Part shown: one piece after another, positions 1 through 9,407 of the stretch | How positions within the stretch are numbered: the stretch's first letter is position 1 | Layout: every line of letters starts with the position of its first letter | Assembly (NCBI GenBank): GCA_947488615.1 | Contig: CANKZU010000003.1 | Location: forward strand, 1 to 64,000 | DNA: 64,000 nt | Direction: 5' to 3' | Origin: an uncultured Aurantimonas sp. | GTDB lineage: Bacteria; Pseudomonadota; Alphaproteobacteria; Rhizobiales; Rhizobiaceae | Position numbers and translations under genes: made by a program | Notes under the pieces: model-generated | The model's database searches: none | Told to the model about the DNA's origin: nothing | The model's input: only the letters and a program-made list of their open reading frames with translations

Positions 1-63
1 TTCGCCATCCGTGAAGGCGGCCGCACCGTCGGTGCCGGCATCGTCGCCAGCATCGTCGAGTAA
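1..63 (+). CDS. tuf: Elongation factor Tu, C-terminal end (partial)
   Basis: The first 20 codons read FAIREGGRTVGAGIVASIVE and then TAA. This is the invariant end of EF-Tu domain 3, which delivers aminoacyl-tRNA to the ribosome as a GTP complex. Only the tail is present and the rest lies left of the window. Its position just before rpsJ is the usual str-S10 arrangement of alphaproteobacteria, which supports the call. Confidence 0.95.
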   Translation, partial: FAIREGGRTVGAGIVASIVE

Positions 64-75
64 AATACAGACAGG

Positions 76-110
76 CGGGCGCGTTGCGGCACGATTGAGT
101 GACGCGCCCG
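76..110 (+). terminator. Hairpin after tuf
   Basis: A nine-base stem (CGGGCGCGT at 76-84 pairing with ACGCGCCCG at 102-110) with a 17-base loop lies 13 bases after the tuf stop. GTTCTTT follows. It could end or attenuate transcription between tuf and rpsJ. The loop is long and the T-run weak, so full termination is uncertain. Confidence 0.45.
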
Positions 111-226
111 GTTCTTTGCCCGAAGGGGCGAGCGGGGCATGCCTCGCGCCACGTTGGCTGCTTTGAGAAGACAAGCGCTCGGAAAGCGCCGCCGCGCCGG
201 TGGTCTCCGACGAGAGGACGAATGAA

Positions 227-535
227 ATGAACGGCCAGAATATCCGTATCCGCCTCAAGGCGTTCGATCACCGGGTTCTCGATGCGTCGACCCGGGAGAT
301 CGTGTCGACCGCCAAGCGTACCGGCGCGAACGTGCGGGGTCCGATCCCGCTGCCGACGCGGATCGAAAAGTTCACCGTCAACCGCTCGCCGCACATCGAC
401 AAGAAGTCGCGCGAGCAGTTCGAAATGCGCACCCACAAGCGGCTCCTCGACATTGTCGATCCGACGCCGCAGACGGTCGACGCGCTCATGAAACTCGACC
501 TCGCCGCTGGCGTAGATGTCGAGATCAAGCTCTGA
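227..535 (+). CDS. rpsJ: 30S ribosomal protein S10
   Basis: S10 (NusE) sits in the 30S head and also pairs with NusB in rRNA antitermination. The 102-residue product has exactly the family length and begins [19 protein letters not shown] at 200 is in frame, but it would add nine unrelated residues; the ATG at 227 has AGAGGA at 213-218 at good spacing, so I chose it. The loop residues [15 protein letters not shown] are conserved. It opens the S10 operon, 25 bases ahead of rplC. Confidence 0.98.
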   Translation: MNGQNIRIRLKAFDHRVLDASTREIVSTAKRTGANVRGPIPLPTRIEKFTVNRSPHIDKKSREQFEMRTHKRLLDIVDPTPQTVDALMKLDLAAGVDVEIKL

Positions 536-560
536 TCCGAGCACGGGAAGGATAACGCCC

Positions 561-1289
561 ATGCGTTCAGGTGTGATAGCCCAGAAGGTCGGCATGACCC
601 GCGTCTACAATGACGTCGGCGAGCATGTTCCGGTTACCGTTCTGAAGGTCGAAAACCTCCAGGTCGTCGCTCAGCGGACCAAGGAAAAGAACGGCTACAC
701 CGCCGTTCAGGTCGGCGCTGGCCTCGCCAAGGTCAAGAATACGTCGAAGCCGATGCGCGGCGTGTTCGCCCAGGCTTCCGTCGAGCCGAAGCGCAAACTC
801 GTCGAGTTTCGCGTCTCGGACGACAACATGATCGATGTCGGCGCCGAGATCACGGCCGAGCACTTCGTGCCCGGGCAGATGGTCGACGTGACCGGAACTT
901 CGATCGGTAAAGGTTTTGCCGGCGCGATGAAGCGTCACAACTTCGGCGGACTGCGCGCCACCCACGGCGTTTCGGTCTCGCACCGCTCGCACGGTTCGAC
1001 CGGTCAGCGTCAGGATCCGGGCAAGGTCTTCAAGAACAAGAAGATGGCCGGGCACATGGGACAGGTTCGCGTCACCACGCAGAACCTCGAAGTGGTCCGC
1101 ACCGATCTCGACAAGGGCCTGATCCTGATCCGCGGTGCGGTTCCGGGTTCGAAGGGCGGCTGGATCGAAATTCGCGATGCCGTCAAGGCTTCGCTGCCCG
1201 ACAACGCGCCGAAGCCGGCCGCGCTTCGTTCGGCCGCCAACGATGGCGCCGCCGCGGAAACCGCGGACGCTTCCGAGGGAGCGGAATAA
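561..1289 (+). CDS. rplC: 50S ribosomal protein L3
   Basis: L3 is an early-assembly protein whose long loop reaches the peptidyl-transferase centre. The ATG at 561 gives 242 residues starting [15 protein letters not shown]; an in-frame start at 516 would overlap rpsJ and add a non-conserved stretch. The central loop contains [13 protein letters not shown], with the Gln that corresponds to the PrmB methylation site in E. coli. The last 30 or so residues form an Ala- and Glu-rich tail beyond the usual core, which is common in rhizobial L3. Its stop overlaps the rplD start by one base. Confidence 0.98.
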   Translation: MRSGVIAQKVGMTRVYNDVGEHVPVTVLKVENLQVVAQRTKEKNGYTAVQVGAGLAKVKNTSKPMRGVFAQASVEPKRKLVEFRVSDDNMIDVGAEITAEHFVPGQMVDVTGTSIGKGFAGAMKRHNFGGLRATHGVSVSHRSHGSTGQRQDPGKVFKNKKMAGHMGQVRVTTQNLEVVRTDLDKGLILIRGAVPGSKGGWIEIRDAVKASLPDNAPKPAALRSAANDGAAAETADASEGAE

Positions 1290-1909
1290 TGGACATTACG
1301 ATCAAGAGCCTCGACGGCAAGGACGCCGGCACTGTTACGCTGGCGGACGAGATCTTCGGTCTCGAGCCACGCGAGGACATCCTGCAGCGGATGGTTCGCT
1401 GGCAGTTGGCCAAGCGCCAGCAGGGCACGCATCAGACGCTCGGACGCGCCGAGATCGCGCGCACCGGTGCCAAGCTGTATCGCCAGAAGGGCACCGGCCG
1501 GGCTCGTCACGGCTCGGCGCGCGCGCCGCAGTTCCGCGGCGGCGGCAAGGCCCATGGCCCGACCTCGCGCAGCCATGCCCATGATCTTCCCAAGAAGGTC
1601 CGGGCGCTGGCTCTCAAGCATGCGCTTTCCGCCAAGGCGAAATCGGGCGGCCTCATCGTCGTCGACGAGCTGAAGTCGTCGGAAGCTAAGACCAAGGCGA
1701 TGATCAAGAGCTTCGCGGGTCTCGGCCTTTCCAACGCGCTGATCATCGGTGGTGCCGAGCTGGACACGAATTTCTCACGCTCGGCCCGCAACATTCCGCA
1801 TATCGACGTGCTGCCGATCCAGGGCATCAACGTCTACGACATTCTCCGCCGCCAGACGCTGGTTCTGTCTAAGGCTGCGGTCGAGGCTCTGGAGGAGCGG
1901 TTCAAGTGA
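1289..1909 (+). CDS. rplD: 50S ribosomal protein L4
   Basis: L4 lines the peptide exit tunnel. The 206-residue product has the globular N-terminus ([16 protein letters not shown]) and the basic tunnel loop around residues 60-95 ([22 protein letters not shown]). The start overlaps the rplC stop (TAATG), indicating translational coupling. In E. coli L4 represses its own operon through an S10 leader. I see no comparable leader structure before rpsJ here, so that control is not supported. Confidence 0.98.
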   Translation: MDITIKSLDGKDAGTVTLADEIFGLEPREDILQRMVRWQLAKRQQGTHQTLGRAEIARTGAKLYRQKGTGRARHGSARAPQFRGGGKAHGPTSRSHAHDLPKKVRALALKHALSAKAKSGGLIVVDELKSSEAKTKAMIKSFAGLGLSNALIIGGAELDTNFSRSARNIPHIDVLPIQGINVYDILRRQTLVLSKAAVEALEERFK

Positions 1910-2199
1910 GCGATCTTCGCCATTACGACGTCATCACGAGCCCGGTGATCACCGAGAAGTCCACGCTTCTTTCGGAATCCAACCAGGTTGTCTTCAACGT
2001 GCCGCGCACCGCGACCAAGCCGGACATCAAGGCGGCTGTCGAGGCGCTGTTCGGGGTGAAGGTCACCGCCGTCAACACGCTGGTCCGCAAGGGCAAGGTC
2101 AAGCGCTTCCGTGGCCGTATCGGCCGCCAGAGCGATCAGAAAAAAGCCGTCGTGACGCTGGCCGAAGGCCAGTCCATCGACGTCTCGACCGGTCTTTGA
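1906..2199 (+). CDS. rplW: 50S ribosomal protein L23
   Basis: L23 forms part of the tunnel exit rim and is the docking site for trigger factor and SRP. The protein has 97 residues ([19 protein letters not shown]), and the family motif VITEKS is visible. It starts with GTG in a GTGA overlap with the rplD stop, so its translation is probably coupled to L4. No better ATG exists in frame. Confidence 0.97.
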   Translation: MSDLRHYDVITSPVITEKSTLLSESNQVVFNVPRTATKPDIKAAVEALFGVKVTAVNTLVRKGKVKRFRGRIGRQSDQKKAVVTLAEGQSIDVSTGL

Positions 2200-2222
2200 T
2201 CGGGACCGGAGGAGCTTAGGCA

Positions 2223-3059
2223 ATGGCATTAAAGAATTTCAAACCGAACACGCCGAGCCAGCGCCAGCTGGTCATCGTCGATCGCTCGGGTCTGTGGAAG
2301 GGCAAGCCTGTCAAGCAGCTCACCCAGGGGCTGACTCAAAAGGGCGGACGCAACAACACGGGCCGGGTGACCGCGCGCTATCAAGGTGGTGGTCACAAAC
2401 GGACCTACCGCGTGATCGACTTCAAGCGCCGCAAGCTCGACATGTGGGCGACGGTCGAGCGGATCGAGTATGATCCGAACCGCACCGCCTTCATCGCGCT
2501 GGTCAAATATGAGGACGGGCAGGTCGCCTACATCCTGGCGCCGCAGCGGCTCGCCGCGGGCGACAAGGTGATTGCCGGACTTACGGGTGTCGACGTCAAG
2601 CCGGGCAATGCGATGCCGCTGTCGGCGATGCCGGTCGGAACCATCGTCCACAATGTCGAGATGAAGCCGGAAAAGGGCGGTCAGATCGCTCGATCCGCCG
2701 GCTCCTACGCTCAGCTCGTTGGCCGCGATTCCGGCCTGGCGATCCTGCGCCTGAACTCGGGTGAACAGCGGCTGGTGCCGTCGTCGTGCTTCGCCACGGT
2801 TGGCGCGGTGTCCAACCCGGATCATTCGAACATCAACCTCGGCAAGGCTGGTCGTTCGCGGTGGCTGGGTCGCCGTCCGCATGTCCGCGGTGTCGCCATG
2901 AACCCGGTCGACCACCCGCATGGCGGTGGTGAAGGCCGGACGTCCGGTGGTCGCCATCCGGTATCGCCCTGGGGCAAGCCGACGAAGGGCAAGCGGACCC
3001 GCCAGAACAAGGCGACCGACAAGTTCATCATGCGCTCGCGTCATCAGCGTAAGAAGTAA
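2223..3059 (+). CDS. rplB: 50S ribosomal protein L2
   Basis: L2 is one of the largest primary 23S-binding proteins and is needed for subunit joining and peptidyl transfer. The product has 278 residues and the start [17 protein letters not shown]. The functionally important C-terminal segment HPHGGGEGR is present, followed by the basic [18 protein letters not shown] at 2207-2211 supports the start. The gene sits between rplW and rpsS in standard order. Confidence 0.98.
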   Translation: MALKNFKPNTPSQRQLVIVDRSGLWKGKPVKQLTQGLTQKGGRNNTGRVTARYQGGGHKRTYRVIDFKRRKLDMWATVERIEYDPNRTAFIALVKYEDGQVAYILAPQRLAAGDKVIAGLTGVDVKPGNAMPLSAMPVGTIVHNVEMKPEKGGQIARSAGSYAQLVGRDSGLAILRLNSGEQRLVPSSCFATVGAVSNPDHSNINLGKAGRSRWLGRRPHVRGVAMNPVDHPHGGGEGRTSGGRHPVSPWGKPTKGKRTRQNKATDKFIMRSRHQRKK

Positions 3060-3071
3060 GAGGATTTTTTC

Positions 3072-3350
3072 ATGACACGTTCCGTCTGGAAGGGTCCGTT
3101 CGTCGATGGCTACCTTCTCAAGAAAGCCGAGAAGGGGCGCGCGAGCGGCCGCAACGATGTGATCAAGATCTGGAGCCGTCGTTCGACGATCCTGCCGCAG
3201 TTCGTCGGCCAGACCTTCGGGGTCTACAATGGGTCCAAGCACATTCCCGTGTCGGTGAACGAGGACATGGTCGGGCACAAGTTCGGCGAGTTCGCTCCGA
3301 CCCGGACCTATTATGGCCACGGCGCCGACAAGAAGGCGAAGAGGAAATAA
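3072..3350 (+). CDS. rpsS: 30S ribosomal protein S19
   Basis: S19 binds 16S rRNA in the 30S head with S13 and contacts the A-site finger. The 92-residue product ([20 protein letters not shown]) matches the family length. Conserved pieces include WSRRSTILP and [14 protein letters not shown]. It ends two bases before the rplV start and follows rplB by 12 bases. Confidence 0.98.
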   Translation: MTRSVWKGPFVDGYLLKKAEKGRASGRNDVIKIWSRRSTILPQFVGQTFGVYNGSKHIPVSVNEDMVGHKFGEFAPTRTYYGHGADKKAKRK

Positions 3351-3352
3351 CG

Positions 3353-3742
3353 ATGGGCAAGGCCAAAGCCGAACGTCGGCTGAAGGATAACGAGGCGAAG
3401 GCTGTTGCCCGGACGATCCGTGTCAGCCCGCAGAAGCTTAATCTCGTCGCGCAGCTGATCCGCGGCAAGAAGGTCGGCGCCGCTTTGGCGGACCTGACCT
3501 TCTCGCGCAAGCGGATCGCCGAGACGGTGAAGAAGACGCTGGAAAGCGCCATCGCCAATGCCGAGAACAATCATGATCTCGACGTCGATTCGCTGATCGT
3601 CGCCGAAGCCTATGTGGGCAAGTCGATCACGATGAAGCGTTTCCATGCCCGCGGTCGCGGTCGGGCGAGCCGGGTCGAGAAGCCGTTCTCGCATCTGACG
3701 ATCGTCGTGCGCGAGATCGCCGAACTCGAGGAGGCCGCGTAA
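3353..3742 (+). CDS. rplV: 50S ribosomal protein L22
   Basis: L22 has a globular surface domain and a beta-hairpin that narrows the exit tunnel beside L4; macrolide-resistance changes map there. The 129-residue protein shows [21 protein letters not shown] and the hairpin tip [20 protein letters not shown]. Its TAA overlaps the rpsC ATG by one base, so coupling is likely. Confidence 0.98.
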   Translation: MGKAKAERRLKDNEAKAVARTIRVSPQKLNLVAQLIRGKKVGAALADLTFSRKRIAETVKKTLESAIANAENNHDLDVDSLIVAEAYVGKSITMKRFHARGRGRASRVEKPFSHLTIVVREIAELEEAA

Positions 3743-4446
3743 TGGGTCAGAAAATCAATCCGACCGGCTTTCGGCTCGGCATCAACCGCACCTGGGATTC
3801 GCGTTGGTTCGCCAACACCGGCGAATATGGCCAGCTGCTGCACGAGGATCTGAAGATCCGCCGCTATCTGCTCGAAGAGCTGAAGCAGGCCGCGGTCTCC
3901 AAGATCGTCATCGAGCGTCCGCACAAGAAGTGCCGGATCACGATCCACTCGGCGCGTCCGGGCATCGTCATCGGCAAGAAGGGTGCGGATATCGAGAAGC
4001 TTCGCAAGAAGCTCGCCTCGATGACCAACGCCGAGACGCACATCAACATCGTCGAGGTGCGCAAGCCCGAGACGGACGCGACCCTGGTCGCGCAGTCGAT
4101 CGCCCAGCAGCTGGAGCGCCGCGTGGCGTTCCGCCGCGCCATGAAGCGCGCCGTGCAGTCGGCGATGCGCCTCGGCGCCGAGGGAATCCGCATCAATTGC
4201 GGCGGCCGTCTCGGCGGTGCGGAGATTGCGCGGACTGAGTGGTATCGCGAAGGCCGGGTGCCGCTGCACACGCTGCGCGCCGACATCGACTATGGCACCG
4301 CTGAGGCGAAAACCGCCTATGGCATTTGCGGCGTCAAGGTCTGGATCTTTAAGGGCGAGATTCTCGAGCACGATCCGATGGCGTCCGAACGCCGGCAGAT
4401 CGAGGGCGACAGTCAAGGTGGCGGTCGTCGCCGCGAACACGCCTGA
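3742..4446 (+). CDS. rpsC: 30S ribosomal protein S3
   Basis: S3 lies at the mRNA entry channel of the 30S subunit with S4 and S5. The 234-residue protein has the N-terminal [13 protein letters not shown], a KH domain with the [14 protein letters not shown] loop near residues 74-88, and the C-terminal domain with [11 protein letters not shown]. The tail after about residue 210 is Arg- and Gln-rich and variable in the family. It overlaps rplV by one base. Confidence 0.98.
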   Translation: MGQKINPTGFRLGINRTWDSRWFANTGEYGQLLHEDLKIRRYLLEELKQAAVSKIVIERPHKKCRITIHSARPGIVIGKKGADIEKLRKKLASMTNAETHINIVEVRKPETDATLVAQSIAQQLERRVAFRRAMKRAVQSAMRLGAEGIRINCGGRLGGAEIARTEWYREGRVPLHTLRADIDYGTAEAKTAYGICGVKVWIFKGEILEHDPMASERRQIEGDSQGGGRRREHA

Positions 4447-4472
4447 GCATTCAGAATTCGGAGTGAACTAAG

Positions 4473-4886
4473 ATGCTGCAGCCAAAGCGCACTAAGTACC
4501 GGAAGGCGTTCAAGGGACGCATTCATGGTACCGCAAAGGGCGGAACCGGCCTCAACTTCGGTGCCTTCGGCCTGAAGGCGATGGAACCGGAGCGGGTAAC
4601 CGCTCGCCAGATCGAAGCGGCTCGCCGCGCGATCACCCGACAGATGAAGCGCCAGGGGCGTGTGTGGATCCGGATTTTCCCGGATCTGCCGGTGACCTCG
4701 AAGCCTACTGAAGTCCGCATGGGTAAGGGTAAGGGCTCCGTCGACTATTGGGCGGCGCGCGTTCATCCGGGCCGTGTGGTCTTCGAGATCGACGGGGTCG
4801 ATGAAGTGACTGCCCGCGAGGCGCTTCGCCTCGGTGCGGCAAAGCTGCCGATCCGCACGCGCTTTATCCAGCGCATTGCCGAGTAA
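4473..4886 (+). CDS. rplP: 50S ribosomal protein L16
   Basis: L16 helps position A-site tRNA in the 50S subunit. The 137-residue product starts [19 protein letters not shown]. It contains the conserved basic stretch [13 protein letters not shown] and the [11 protein letters not shown] loop. It lies between rpsC and rpmC as expected. Confidence 0.98.
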   Translation: MLQPKRTKYRKAFKGRIHGTAKGGTGLNFGAFGLKAMEPERVTARQIEAARRAITRQMKRQGRVWIRIFPDLPVTSKPTEVRMGKGKGSVDYWAARVHPGRVVFEIDGVDEVTAREALRLGAAKLPIRTRFIQRIAE

Positions 4887-4898
4887 GGAGAGTTTGAA

Positions 4899-5099
4899 GT
4901 GAAAGCTTCCGACGTCAAAGCGATGACCCAGGACGAACTCACCGATGAGCTCGGCAAGCTGAAGAAGGAGCAGTTCAACCTGCGCTTCCAGCGTGCCACG
5001 GGTCAGCTCGAAAATACCGCCCGCGTGCGCCAGGTGCGCCGCGATATCGCGCGCATCAAGACGATTTCTCGCCATAAGGCGGGCGAGGCCAAGGCCTGA
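4899..5099 (+). CDS. rpmC: 50S ribosomal protein L29
   Basis: L29 is a small two-helix protein next to L23 at the tunnel exit. The product has 66 residues beginning [20 protein letters not shown], with the family core [28 protein letters not shown]. The start codon is GTG, preceded by AAGGAGAG at 4886-4893. Length and position between rplP and rpsQ leave little doubt. Confidence 0.97.
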   Translation: MKASDVKAMTQDELTDELGKLKKEQFNLRFQRATGQLENTARVRQVRRDIARIKTISRHKAGEAKA

Positions 5100-5109
5100 G
5101 GACGGAACT

Positions 5110-5358
5110 ATGCCGAAACGCATCCTGCAGGGGACAGTGGTCTCCGACAAGAACGAAAAGACGGTGGTCGTGCTGGTGGAGCGTCGCTTCACCCACCCGC
5201 TGTTCAAGAAGACCGTGCGCCGGTCGAAGAAGTACAAGGCGCACGACGAGAACAATCAGTGCAAGGTCGGCGATATGGTCTCCATCGAGGAGACCCGGCC
5301 GATCTCGAAGGACAAGAGCTGGATCGTCGTTTCGAACGGCGTGGCAGCAGCCAGTTGA
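5110..5358 (+). CDS. rpsQ: 30S ribosomal protein S17
   Basis: S17 is an OB-fold primary 16S-binding protein. I start it at the ATG at 5110, giving 82 residues ([21 protein letters not shown]); a longer in-frame start at 4993 would run through rpmC. The motif [12 protein letters not shown] ends the conserved core. In E. coli rpsQ is the last gene of the S10 operon. Here too a strong hairpin follows at 5366-5396. Confidence 0.98.
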   Translation: MPKRILQGTVVSDKNEKTVVVLVERRFTHPLFKKTVRRSKKYKAHDENNQCKVGDMVSIEETRPISKDKSWIVVSNGVAAAS

Positions 5359-5365
5359 TGGATTG

Positions 5366-5396
5366 GCCGGGACAGTGCGGTTCGGCACGTCCCGGC
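5366..5396 (+). promoter_or_regulatory. Strong hairpin between rpsQ and rplN
   Basis: GCCGGGAC (5366-5373) pairs with GTCCCGGC (5389-5396), and after a single bulged A the inner GTGC (5375-5378) pairs with GCAC (5385-5388) around a six-base loop. Twelve base pairs, mostly GC, are followed within about five bases by GTTTT. It resembles an attenuator or terminator and lies exactly between the E. coli-type S10 and spc gene sets. An RNA-processing or protein-binding role is equally possible. Confidence 0.6.
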
Positions 5397-5420
5397 GGCA
5401 AGTTTTGAAGGCGGCCTGAC

Positions 5421-5789
5421 ATGATTCAGATGCAAACAAACCTCGACGTCGCGGATAATTCCGGCGCCCGTCGTGTCATGTGCATCAAGGTGCTGGGCGG
5501 CTCGAAGCGGAAATATGCCTCGGTGGGCGACATCATTGTCGTTTCCGTCAAGGAGGCCATTCCGCGCGGCCGCGTGAAAAAGGGCGACGTGATGAAGGCC
5601 GTGGTGGTGCGTACCGCCAAGGACATCCGCCGTGCAGACGGCTCGGTCATCCGGTTCGACCGGAATGCCGCCGTCATAATCGACAACAAGAAAGAGCCGC
5701 TTGGCACGCGTATCTTCGGACCGGTTCCGCGCGAGCTTCGCGCCAAGAGCCACATGAAGATCGTCTCCCTGGCCCCCGAAGTTCTTTAA
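5421..5789 (+). CDS. rplN: 50S ribosomal protein L14
   Basis: L14 lies at the subunit interface and takes part in bridges to the 30S subunit. The 122-residue protein ([27 protein letters not shown]) has family length and the conserved [12 protein letters not shown] and [14 protein letters not shown]. It is the first gene of the spc group, preceded by a 62-base spacer with the strong hairpin. Confidence 0.98.
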   Translation: MIQMQTNLDVADNSGARRVMCIKVLGGSKRKYASVGDIIVVSVKEAIPRGRVKKGDVMKAVVVRTAKDIRRADGSVIRFDRNAAVIIDNKKEPLGTRIFGPVPRELRAKSHMKIVSLAPEVL

Positions 5790-5803
5790 GAGGAGAGCGG
5801 ACG

Positions 5804-6118
5804 ATGCAGAAGATCCGCAAGGGCGACAATGTCGTCGTGCTCGCCGGCAAGGACAAGGGCCGGTCGGGTGAAGTGATTCAGATGATGCCGAAAGAGGGGC
5901 GGGCACTGGTGCGCGGGGTCAATATGATCAAGCGCCATCAACGCCAGTCCGCTTCCCAGGAAGCCGGCATCATCACCAAGGAAGCCCCGATCCAATTGTC
6001 GAACATCGCGGTCGCTGACCCGAAGGACGGCAAGGCGACGCGCGTGGGCTTCAAGACCCTCGACGACGGCACTAAGGTGCGTGTCGCGAAGCGCTCGGGA
6101 GAGCAGATCAATGGCTGA
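5804..6118 (+). CDS. rplX: 50S ribosomal protein L24
   Basis: L24 is an assembly initiator of the 50S subunit. From the ATG at 5804 it has 104 residues, with the KOW motif [22 protein letters not shown] at the N-terminus. AGGAGAG at 5791-5797 supports the start; an upstream in-frame start at 5480 would lie inside rplN. Its end overlaps the rplE start by eight bases. Confidence 0.98.
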   Translation: MQKIRKGDNVVVLAGKDKGRSGEVIQMMPKEGRALVRGVNMIKRHQRQSASQEAGIITKEAPIQLSNIAVADPKDGKATRVGFKTLDDGTKVRVAKRSGEQING

Positions 6119-6674
6119 TACGGAAACCGCTTACGTGCCGCGTCTCAAGCGCGTCTATCGCGAAGAGGTCCGCAAGGCGATGCAGGAAGAGTTCTCGTAC
6201 AAGAACGAGATGCAGATTCCCCGCGTCGACAAGATCGTGATCAACATGGGCGTCGGCGAAGCCACCGCCGATTCCAAGAAACCGACGGTGGCGGCCGAGG
6301 ACCTGGCGAGGATCGCCGGTCAGAAGCCGATCATCACGCATGCCCGCAACTCGATCGCCGGATTCAAGGTCCGCGAGGGCATGCCGATCGGCGCGAAGGT
6401 CACGCTTCGCAAGGATAAAATGTACGAGTTCATGGATCGGCTGGTCCAGATCGCGCTACCGCGCGTTCGCGACTTTCGCGGCCTGAACCCGAAGAGCTTT
6501 GACGGTCGCGGCAATTTCGCGATGGGCGTCAAGGAGCACATCGTGTTCCCCGAGATCAACTACGACAAGGTCGATCAGATGTGGGGCATGGACATCATCG
6601 TCTGTACGACGGCGAAGACCGACGAGGAAGCCCGAGCGCTTTTGAAGGCGTTCAACTTCCCCTTCCGCCAGTAA
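6111..6674 (+). CDS. rplE: 50S ribosomal protein L5
   Basis: L5 binds 5S rRNA and contacts P-site tRNA. The ATG at 6111 gives 187 residues ([20 protein letters not shown]), with conserved [32 protein letters not shown] and the C-terminal [18 protein letters not shown] start at 6081 in the same frame would only add residues from the rplX reading frame. The eight-base overlap with rplX suggests coupling. Confidence 0.98.
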   Translation: MADTETAYVPRLKRVYREEVRKAMQEEFSYKNEMQIPRVDKIVINMGVGEATADSKKPTVAAEDLARIAGQKPIITHARNSIAGFKVREGMPIGAKVTLRKDKMYEFMDRLVQIALPRVRDFRGLNPKSFDGRGNFAMGVKEHIVFPEINYDKVDQMWGMDIIVCTTAKTDEEARALLKAFNFPFRQ

Positions 6675-6699
6675 CGGCAGACGAGCAAAGGACGAGACA

Positions 6700-7005
6700 A
6701 TGGCCAAAAAGGGCATGATCGAGCAGAACAACCGGCGAATCAAGCTGGTGGCGAAATACGCCGCCAAGCGCGCCGCTCTGAAGGCGATCACCAAGAATGC
6801 CGACGCTCCCATGGAGGAGCGTTTTCAGGCGCAGCTCCAGCTCGCGGAACTTCCGCGCAACGGCTCGAAGGTACGTATCCGCAATCGCTGCGAAGTGACG
6901 GGCCGTCCGCGCGCCTATTATCGCAAGCTGAAGATGAGCCGCATCGCGCTCCGGGAACTTGGCAACAATGGCCAGATCCCCGGTATCGTGAAGTCGAGCT
7001 GGTAA
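6700..7005 (+). CDS. rpsN: 30S ribosomal protein S14 (zinc-free form)
   Basis: S14 completes the 30S head. The 101-residue product is the long form. It has a single Cys in the [26 protein letters not shown] core and no CxxC pairs, so it does not bind zinc. It starts [15 protein letters not shown] and ends KSSW. It lies between rplE and rpsH as usual. Confidence 0.98.
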   Translation: MAKKGMIEQNNRRIKLVAKYAAKRAALKAITKNADAPMEERFQAQLQLAELPRNGSKVRIRNRCEVTGRPRAYYRKLKMSRIALRELGNNGQIPGIVKSSW

Positions 7006-7017
7006 GGAGGTAGCGAC

Positions 7018-7416
7018 ATGTCACTGTCTGATCCGCTCGGCGATATGCTGACCCGCATCCGTAACGCGATCATGCGCAACAAGACGACGGTTTCCACGCC
7101 GGCGTCGAAGCTGCGCGGTCGAGTCCTCGATGTCCTGAAGGACGAGGGCTACATTCGCGGCTACACCCAGACCGAGTTCGAGAACGGCAAGTCCGACTTC
7201 GAGATCGAGTTGAAATATTACGACAATGGCCCGGTCATTCGCGAGATCGCTCGCGTTTCCAAGCCCGGTCGTCGGGTCTACGTTTCGGCGAAGACCATCC
7301 CGCAGGTCGCCAATGGTCTCGGCATTTCCGTCCTTTCGACTCCGAAGGGCGTTATGGCCGATCACAGCGCCCGCGAACAGAATGTCGGCGGCGAGGTGCT
7401 CTGTCGCGTCTTCTGA
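7018..7416 (+). CDS. rpsH: 30S ribosomal protein S8
   Basis: S8 is a central-domain 16S-binding protein and, in E. coli, the translational repressor of the spc operon. The 132-residue protein starts [17 protein letters not shown]. It ends with the conserved [18 protein letters not shown] and [17 protein letters not shown] at 7003-7010 gives an excellent ribosome-binding site that overlaps the rpsN stop. Confidence 0.98.
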   Translation: MSLSDPLGDMLTRIRNAIMRNKTTVSTPASKLRGRVLDVLKDEGYIRGYTQTEFENGKSDFEIELKYYDNGPVIREIARVSKPGRRVYVSAKTIPQVANGLGISVLSTPKGVMADHSAREQNVGGEVLCRVF

Positions 7417-7457
7417 CGTGGCAGCCTCGACCCGCAACGAACGGACAGGGTATCGAA

Positions 7458-7991
7458 ATGTCTCGTATTGGTAAGAAGCCGGTCGCCGTGCCCGAGGGCG
7501 TCACCGCCTCCGTTGAGGGGCAGATGGTCAAGGCTAAGGGACCGAAGGGCGAACTGTCCTACGTCGTCAATGAAGAAGTGCTGGTCAAGATGGAGGACGG
7601 CGCTGTGGCCGTCGATCCGCGCGACAATTCCAAGGACGCGCGCTCCAAGTGGGGCATGTCGCGGACAATGATCGCGAACATCCTCAACGGCGTGAAGACG
7701 GGCTTCGAAAAGAAGCTTGAAATCAACGGCGTTGGCTATCGCGCGTCGCTGCAGGGCAAGAATCTCCAGTTGGCTCTGGGCTTTTCGCACGACGTGCTCT
7801 ATCCGGTGCCGGAAGGCATCCAGATTGTCGTGCCCAAGCCGACGGAAATCGTCATCTCGGGTATCGACCGTCAGCAGGTCGGCCAGGTCGCGGCTGAAAT
7901 CCGCGGCTATCGCGGCCCAGAGCCCTACAAGGGCAAGGGCGTGAAATACGCGAACGAGACGATCGTTCGCAAAGAAGGCAAGAAGAAGTAG
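7458..7991 (+). CDS. rplF: 50S ribosomal protein L6
   Basis: L6 sits near the sarcin-ricin loop and is needed late in 50S assembly. The 177-residue protein starts [15 protein letters not shown]. It has the two-repeat fold and the signature [15 protein letters not shown] near the C-terminus. The 41-base gap from rpsH holds no clear signal. Confidence 0.98.
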   Translation: MSRIGKKPVAVPEGVTASVEGQMVKAKGPKGELSYVVNEEVLVKMEDGAVAVDPRDNSKDARSKWGMSRTMIANILNGVKTGFEKKLEINGVGYRASLQGKNLQLALGFSHDVLYPVPEGIQIVVPKPTEIVISGIDRQQVGQVAAEIRGYRGPEPYKGKGVKYANETIVRKEGKKK

Positions 7992-7999
7992 GGCTCGTT

Positions 8000-8362
8000 A
8001 TGGCTACCTTGAAGGCAAACCTGCGACGCCGGGCTTCGCGCATCCGCCGCTCGCTGAAGAAGGTGGCGAACGGTCGTCCGCGACTGTCCGTCCACCGCTC
8101 GTCGAAGAACATCTACGCGCAGATCATCGACGACGCGGCGGGCCGTACGCTCGCTTCGGCCTCGACACTTGAGCCGTCGCTGCGTTCGGAACTGAAGACC
8201 GGCGCCGACACCGCCGCGGCGGCGGCGGTCGGCAAGCTTGTCGCCGACCGCGCGAAGGAAGCCGGGGTGAGCGATGTCGTGTTCGATCGCGGCTCGTTCG
8301 TCTATCATGGCCGCGTGAAAGCGCTGGCCGAGTCGGCGCGCGAGGGCGGTCTCAACTTCTGA
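8000..8362 (+). CDS. rplR: 50S ribosomal protein L18
   Basis: L18 binds 5S rRNA with L5 in the central protuberance. The 120-residue product has the basic N-terminus ([21 protein letters not shown], about residues 8-28), the core [18 protein letters not shown], and ends [26 protein letters not shown]. It begins eight bases after rplF and is followed by a 116-base spacer with structured elements. Confidence 0.98.
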   Translation: MATLKANLRRRASRIRRSLKKVANGRPRLSVHRSSKNIYAQIIDDAAGRTLASASTLEPSLRSELKTGADTAAAAAVGKLVADRAKEAGVSDVVFDRGSFVYHGRVKALAESAREGGLNF

Positions 8363-8417
8363 GGCCCGCTCGGTTCGCCTGGACGTTTTCGTTGGGGTGG
8401 ATCGTATGACCGTTCGG

Positions 8418-8450
8418 CGGCCGCTCGATGCGGCCGTCTTTTCAAAAGAC
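8418..8450 (+). promoter_or_regulatory. Hairpin plus palindrome between rplR and rpsE
   Basis: CGGCCGC (8418-8424) pairs with GCGGCCG (8430-8436) around TCGAT and is followed at once by TCTTTT, the form of an intrinsic terminator. The next bases also make the perfect palindrome GTCTTTTCAAAAGAC (8436-8450), which shares the T-run and could compete with the first stem. Such nested structures suit partial attenuation inside the spc operon. Function is inferred only from shape. Confidence 0.5.
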
Positions 8451-8478
8451 GCCTCCGGAAAAGAATAAGGAACAGGAT

Positions 8479-9033
8479 ATGGCGCCTCGTAACGACAGAC
8501 GTGACGACCGCGATGACGGTTTCGTCGACAAGCTCGTCCACATCAACCGCGTTGCCAAGGTGGTGAAGGGCGGCCGCAGATTCGGTTTTGCCGCGCTCGT
8601 CGTCGTCGGCGATCTGAAGGGCCGGGTCGGCTTCGGCCACGGCAAGGCGCGCGAAGTGCCGGAAGCGATCCGCAAGGCGACGGAAGCCGCCAAGCGCGAT
8701 CTGATCTTCGTGCCGCTGCGCGATGCCCGTACGCTGCATCATGACGTCACCGGCCGCCACGGCGCCGGCAAGGTCATCCTGCGCGCCGCCGAGGCCGGTA
8801 CCGGCATCATCGCTGGCGGCCCGATGCGCGCCGTCTTCGAAGCGGTCGGCATGCATGACGTGGTGGCCAAGTCGCTGGGGTCGTCGAACCCCTACAACAT
8901 GGTTCGCGCCACCTTCGATGGGCTGAAGAACGCCACGCATCCCAAGGATGTCGCGTCGCGTCGGGGTATCAAGTATTCGACCCTTCAGGCCCGCCGCCGG
9001 GAAGTCATCGGCGCTCAAGCGGCCGAAGATTGA
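8479..9033 (+). CDS. rpsE: 30S ribosomal protein S5
   Basis: S5 lies at the mRNA entry site and affects decoding accuracy. The ATG at 8479 gives 184 residues ([35 protein letters not shown] broken over its charged N-terminus and conserved core). The dsRNA-binding-like domain holds [17 protein letters not shown] and the second domain [14 protein letters not shown]. An in-frame ATG at 8428 lies in the structured leader and is not conserved in sequence style. AAGGAAC at 8467-8473 precedes the chosen start. Confidence 0.97.
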   Translation: MAPRNDRRDDRDDGFVDKLVHINRVAKVVKGGRRFGFAALVVVGDLKGRVGFGHGKAREVPEAIRKATEAAKRDLIFVPLRDARTLHHDVTGRHGAGKVILRAAEAGTGIIAGGPMRAVFEAVGMHDVVAKSLGSSNPYNMVRATFDGLKNATHPKDVASRRGIKYSTLQARRREVIGAQAAED

Positions 9034-9039
9034 TTGGAA

Positions 9040-9065
9040 GCGGGAACCTCCGCCGAGGTTCTCGC
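9040..9065 (+). promoter_or_regulatory. Hairpin between rpsE and rpmD
   Basis: GCGGGAACCTC (9040-9050) pairs with GAGGTTCTCGC (9055-9065) around a four-base loop, with one G-U pair. It starts seven bases after the rpsE stop and is followed by GCTTTG. It is terminator-shaped but weak in T residues, and lies inside the operon ahead of rpmD, so it may be an attenuator or an mRNA-stability element. Confidence 0.5.
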
Positions 9066-9088
9066 GCTTTGACTGAAGGAGCCAATCG

Positions 9089-9292
9089 ATGGCCGAAAAG
9101 AAATCCGCAGGCACCACGGTCACGGTCGAGCAGACCGGCAGCCCGGTCCGCCGCCCTGGTGCTCAGCGCCAGACGCTGGTCGGTCTCGGCTTGAACAAGA
9201 TGCATCGTCGCCGCACGCTGGAGGATACTCCCGCGGTGCGCGGCATGATCGCCAAGGTCGCTCACCTCGTGCGTGTGGTCGAAGAGGCTTGA
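9089..9292 (+). CDS. rpmD: 50S ribosomal protein L30
   Basis: L30 is a small 50S protein of about 60 residues. This 67-residue version starts [22 protein letters not shown]. It has the core [36 protein letters not shown], typical of proteobacterial L30. GAAGGAG at 9075-9081 is the ribosome-binding site. A 115-base spacer without a clear feature separates it from rplO. Confidence 0.97.
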   Translation: MAEKKSAGTTVTVEQTGSPVRRPGAQRQTLVGLGLNKMHRRRTLEDTPAVRGMIAKVAHLVRVVEEA

Positions 9293-9407
9293 CGAGCGCG
9301 GCGGAGCGACGAGCTTCGCGCGATCGAGGAGCCAATCCCCTTTTGCCAGAACCTCGACCGCACGCATCGCATCGCGCTGCCGGGGTCGATGTTCCAGGAG
9401 AAATAAC

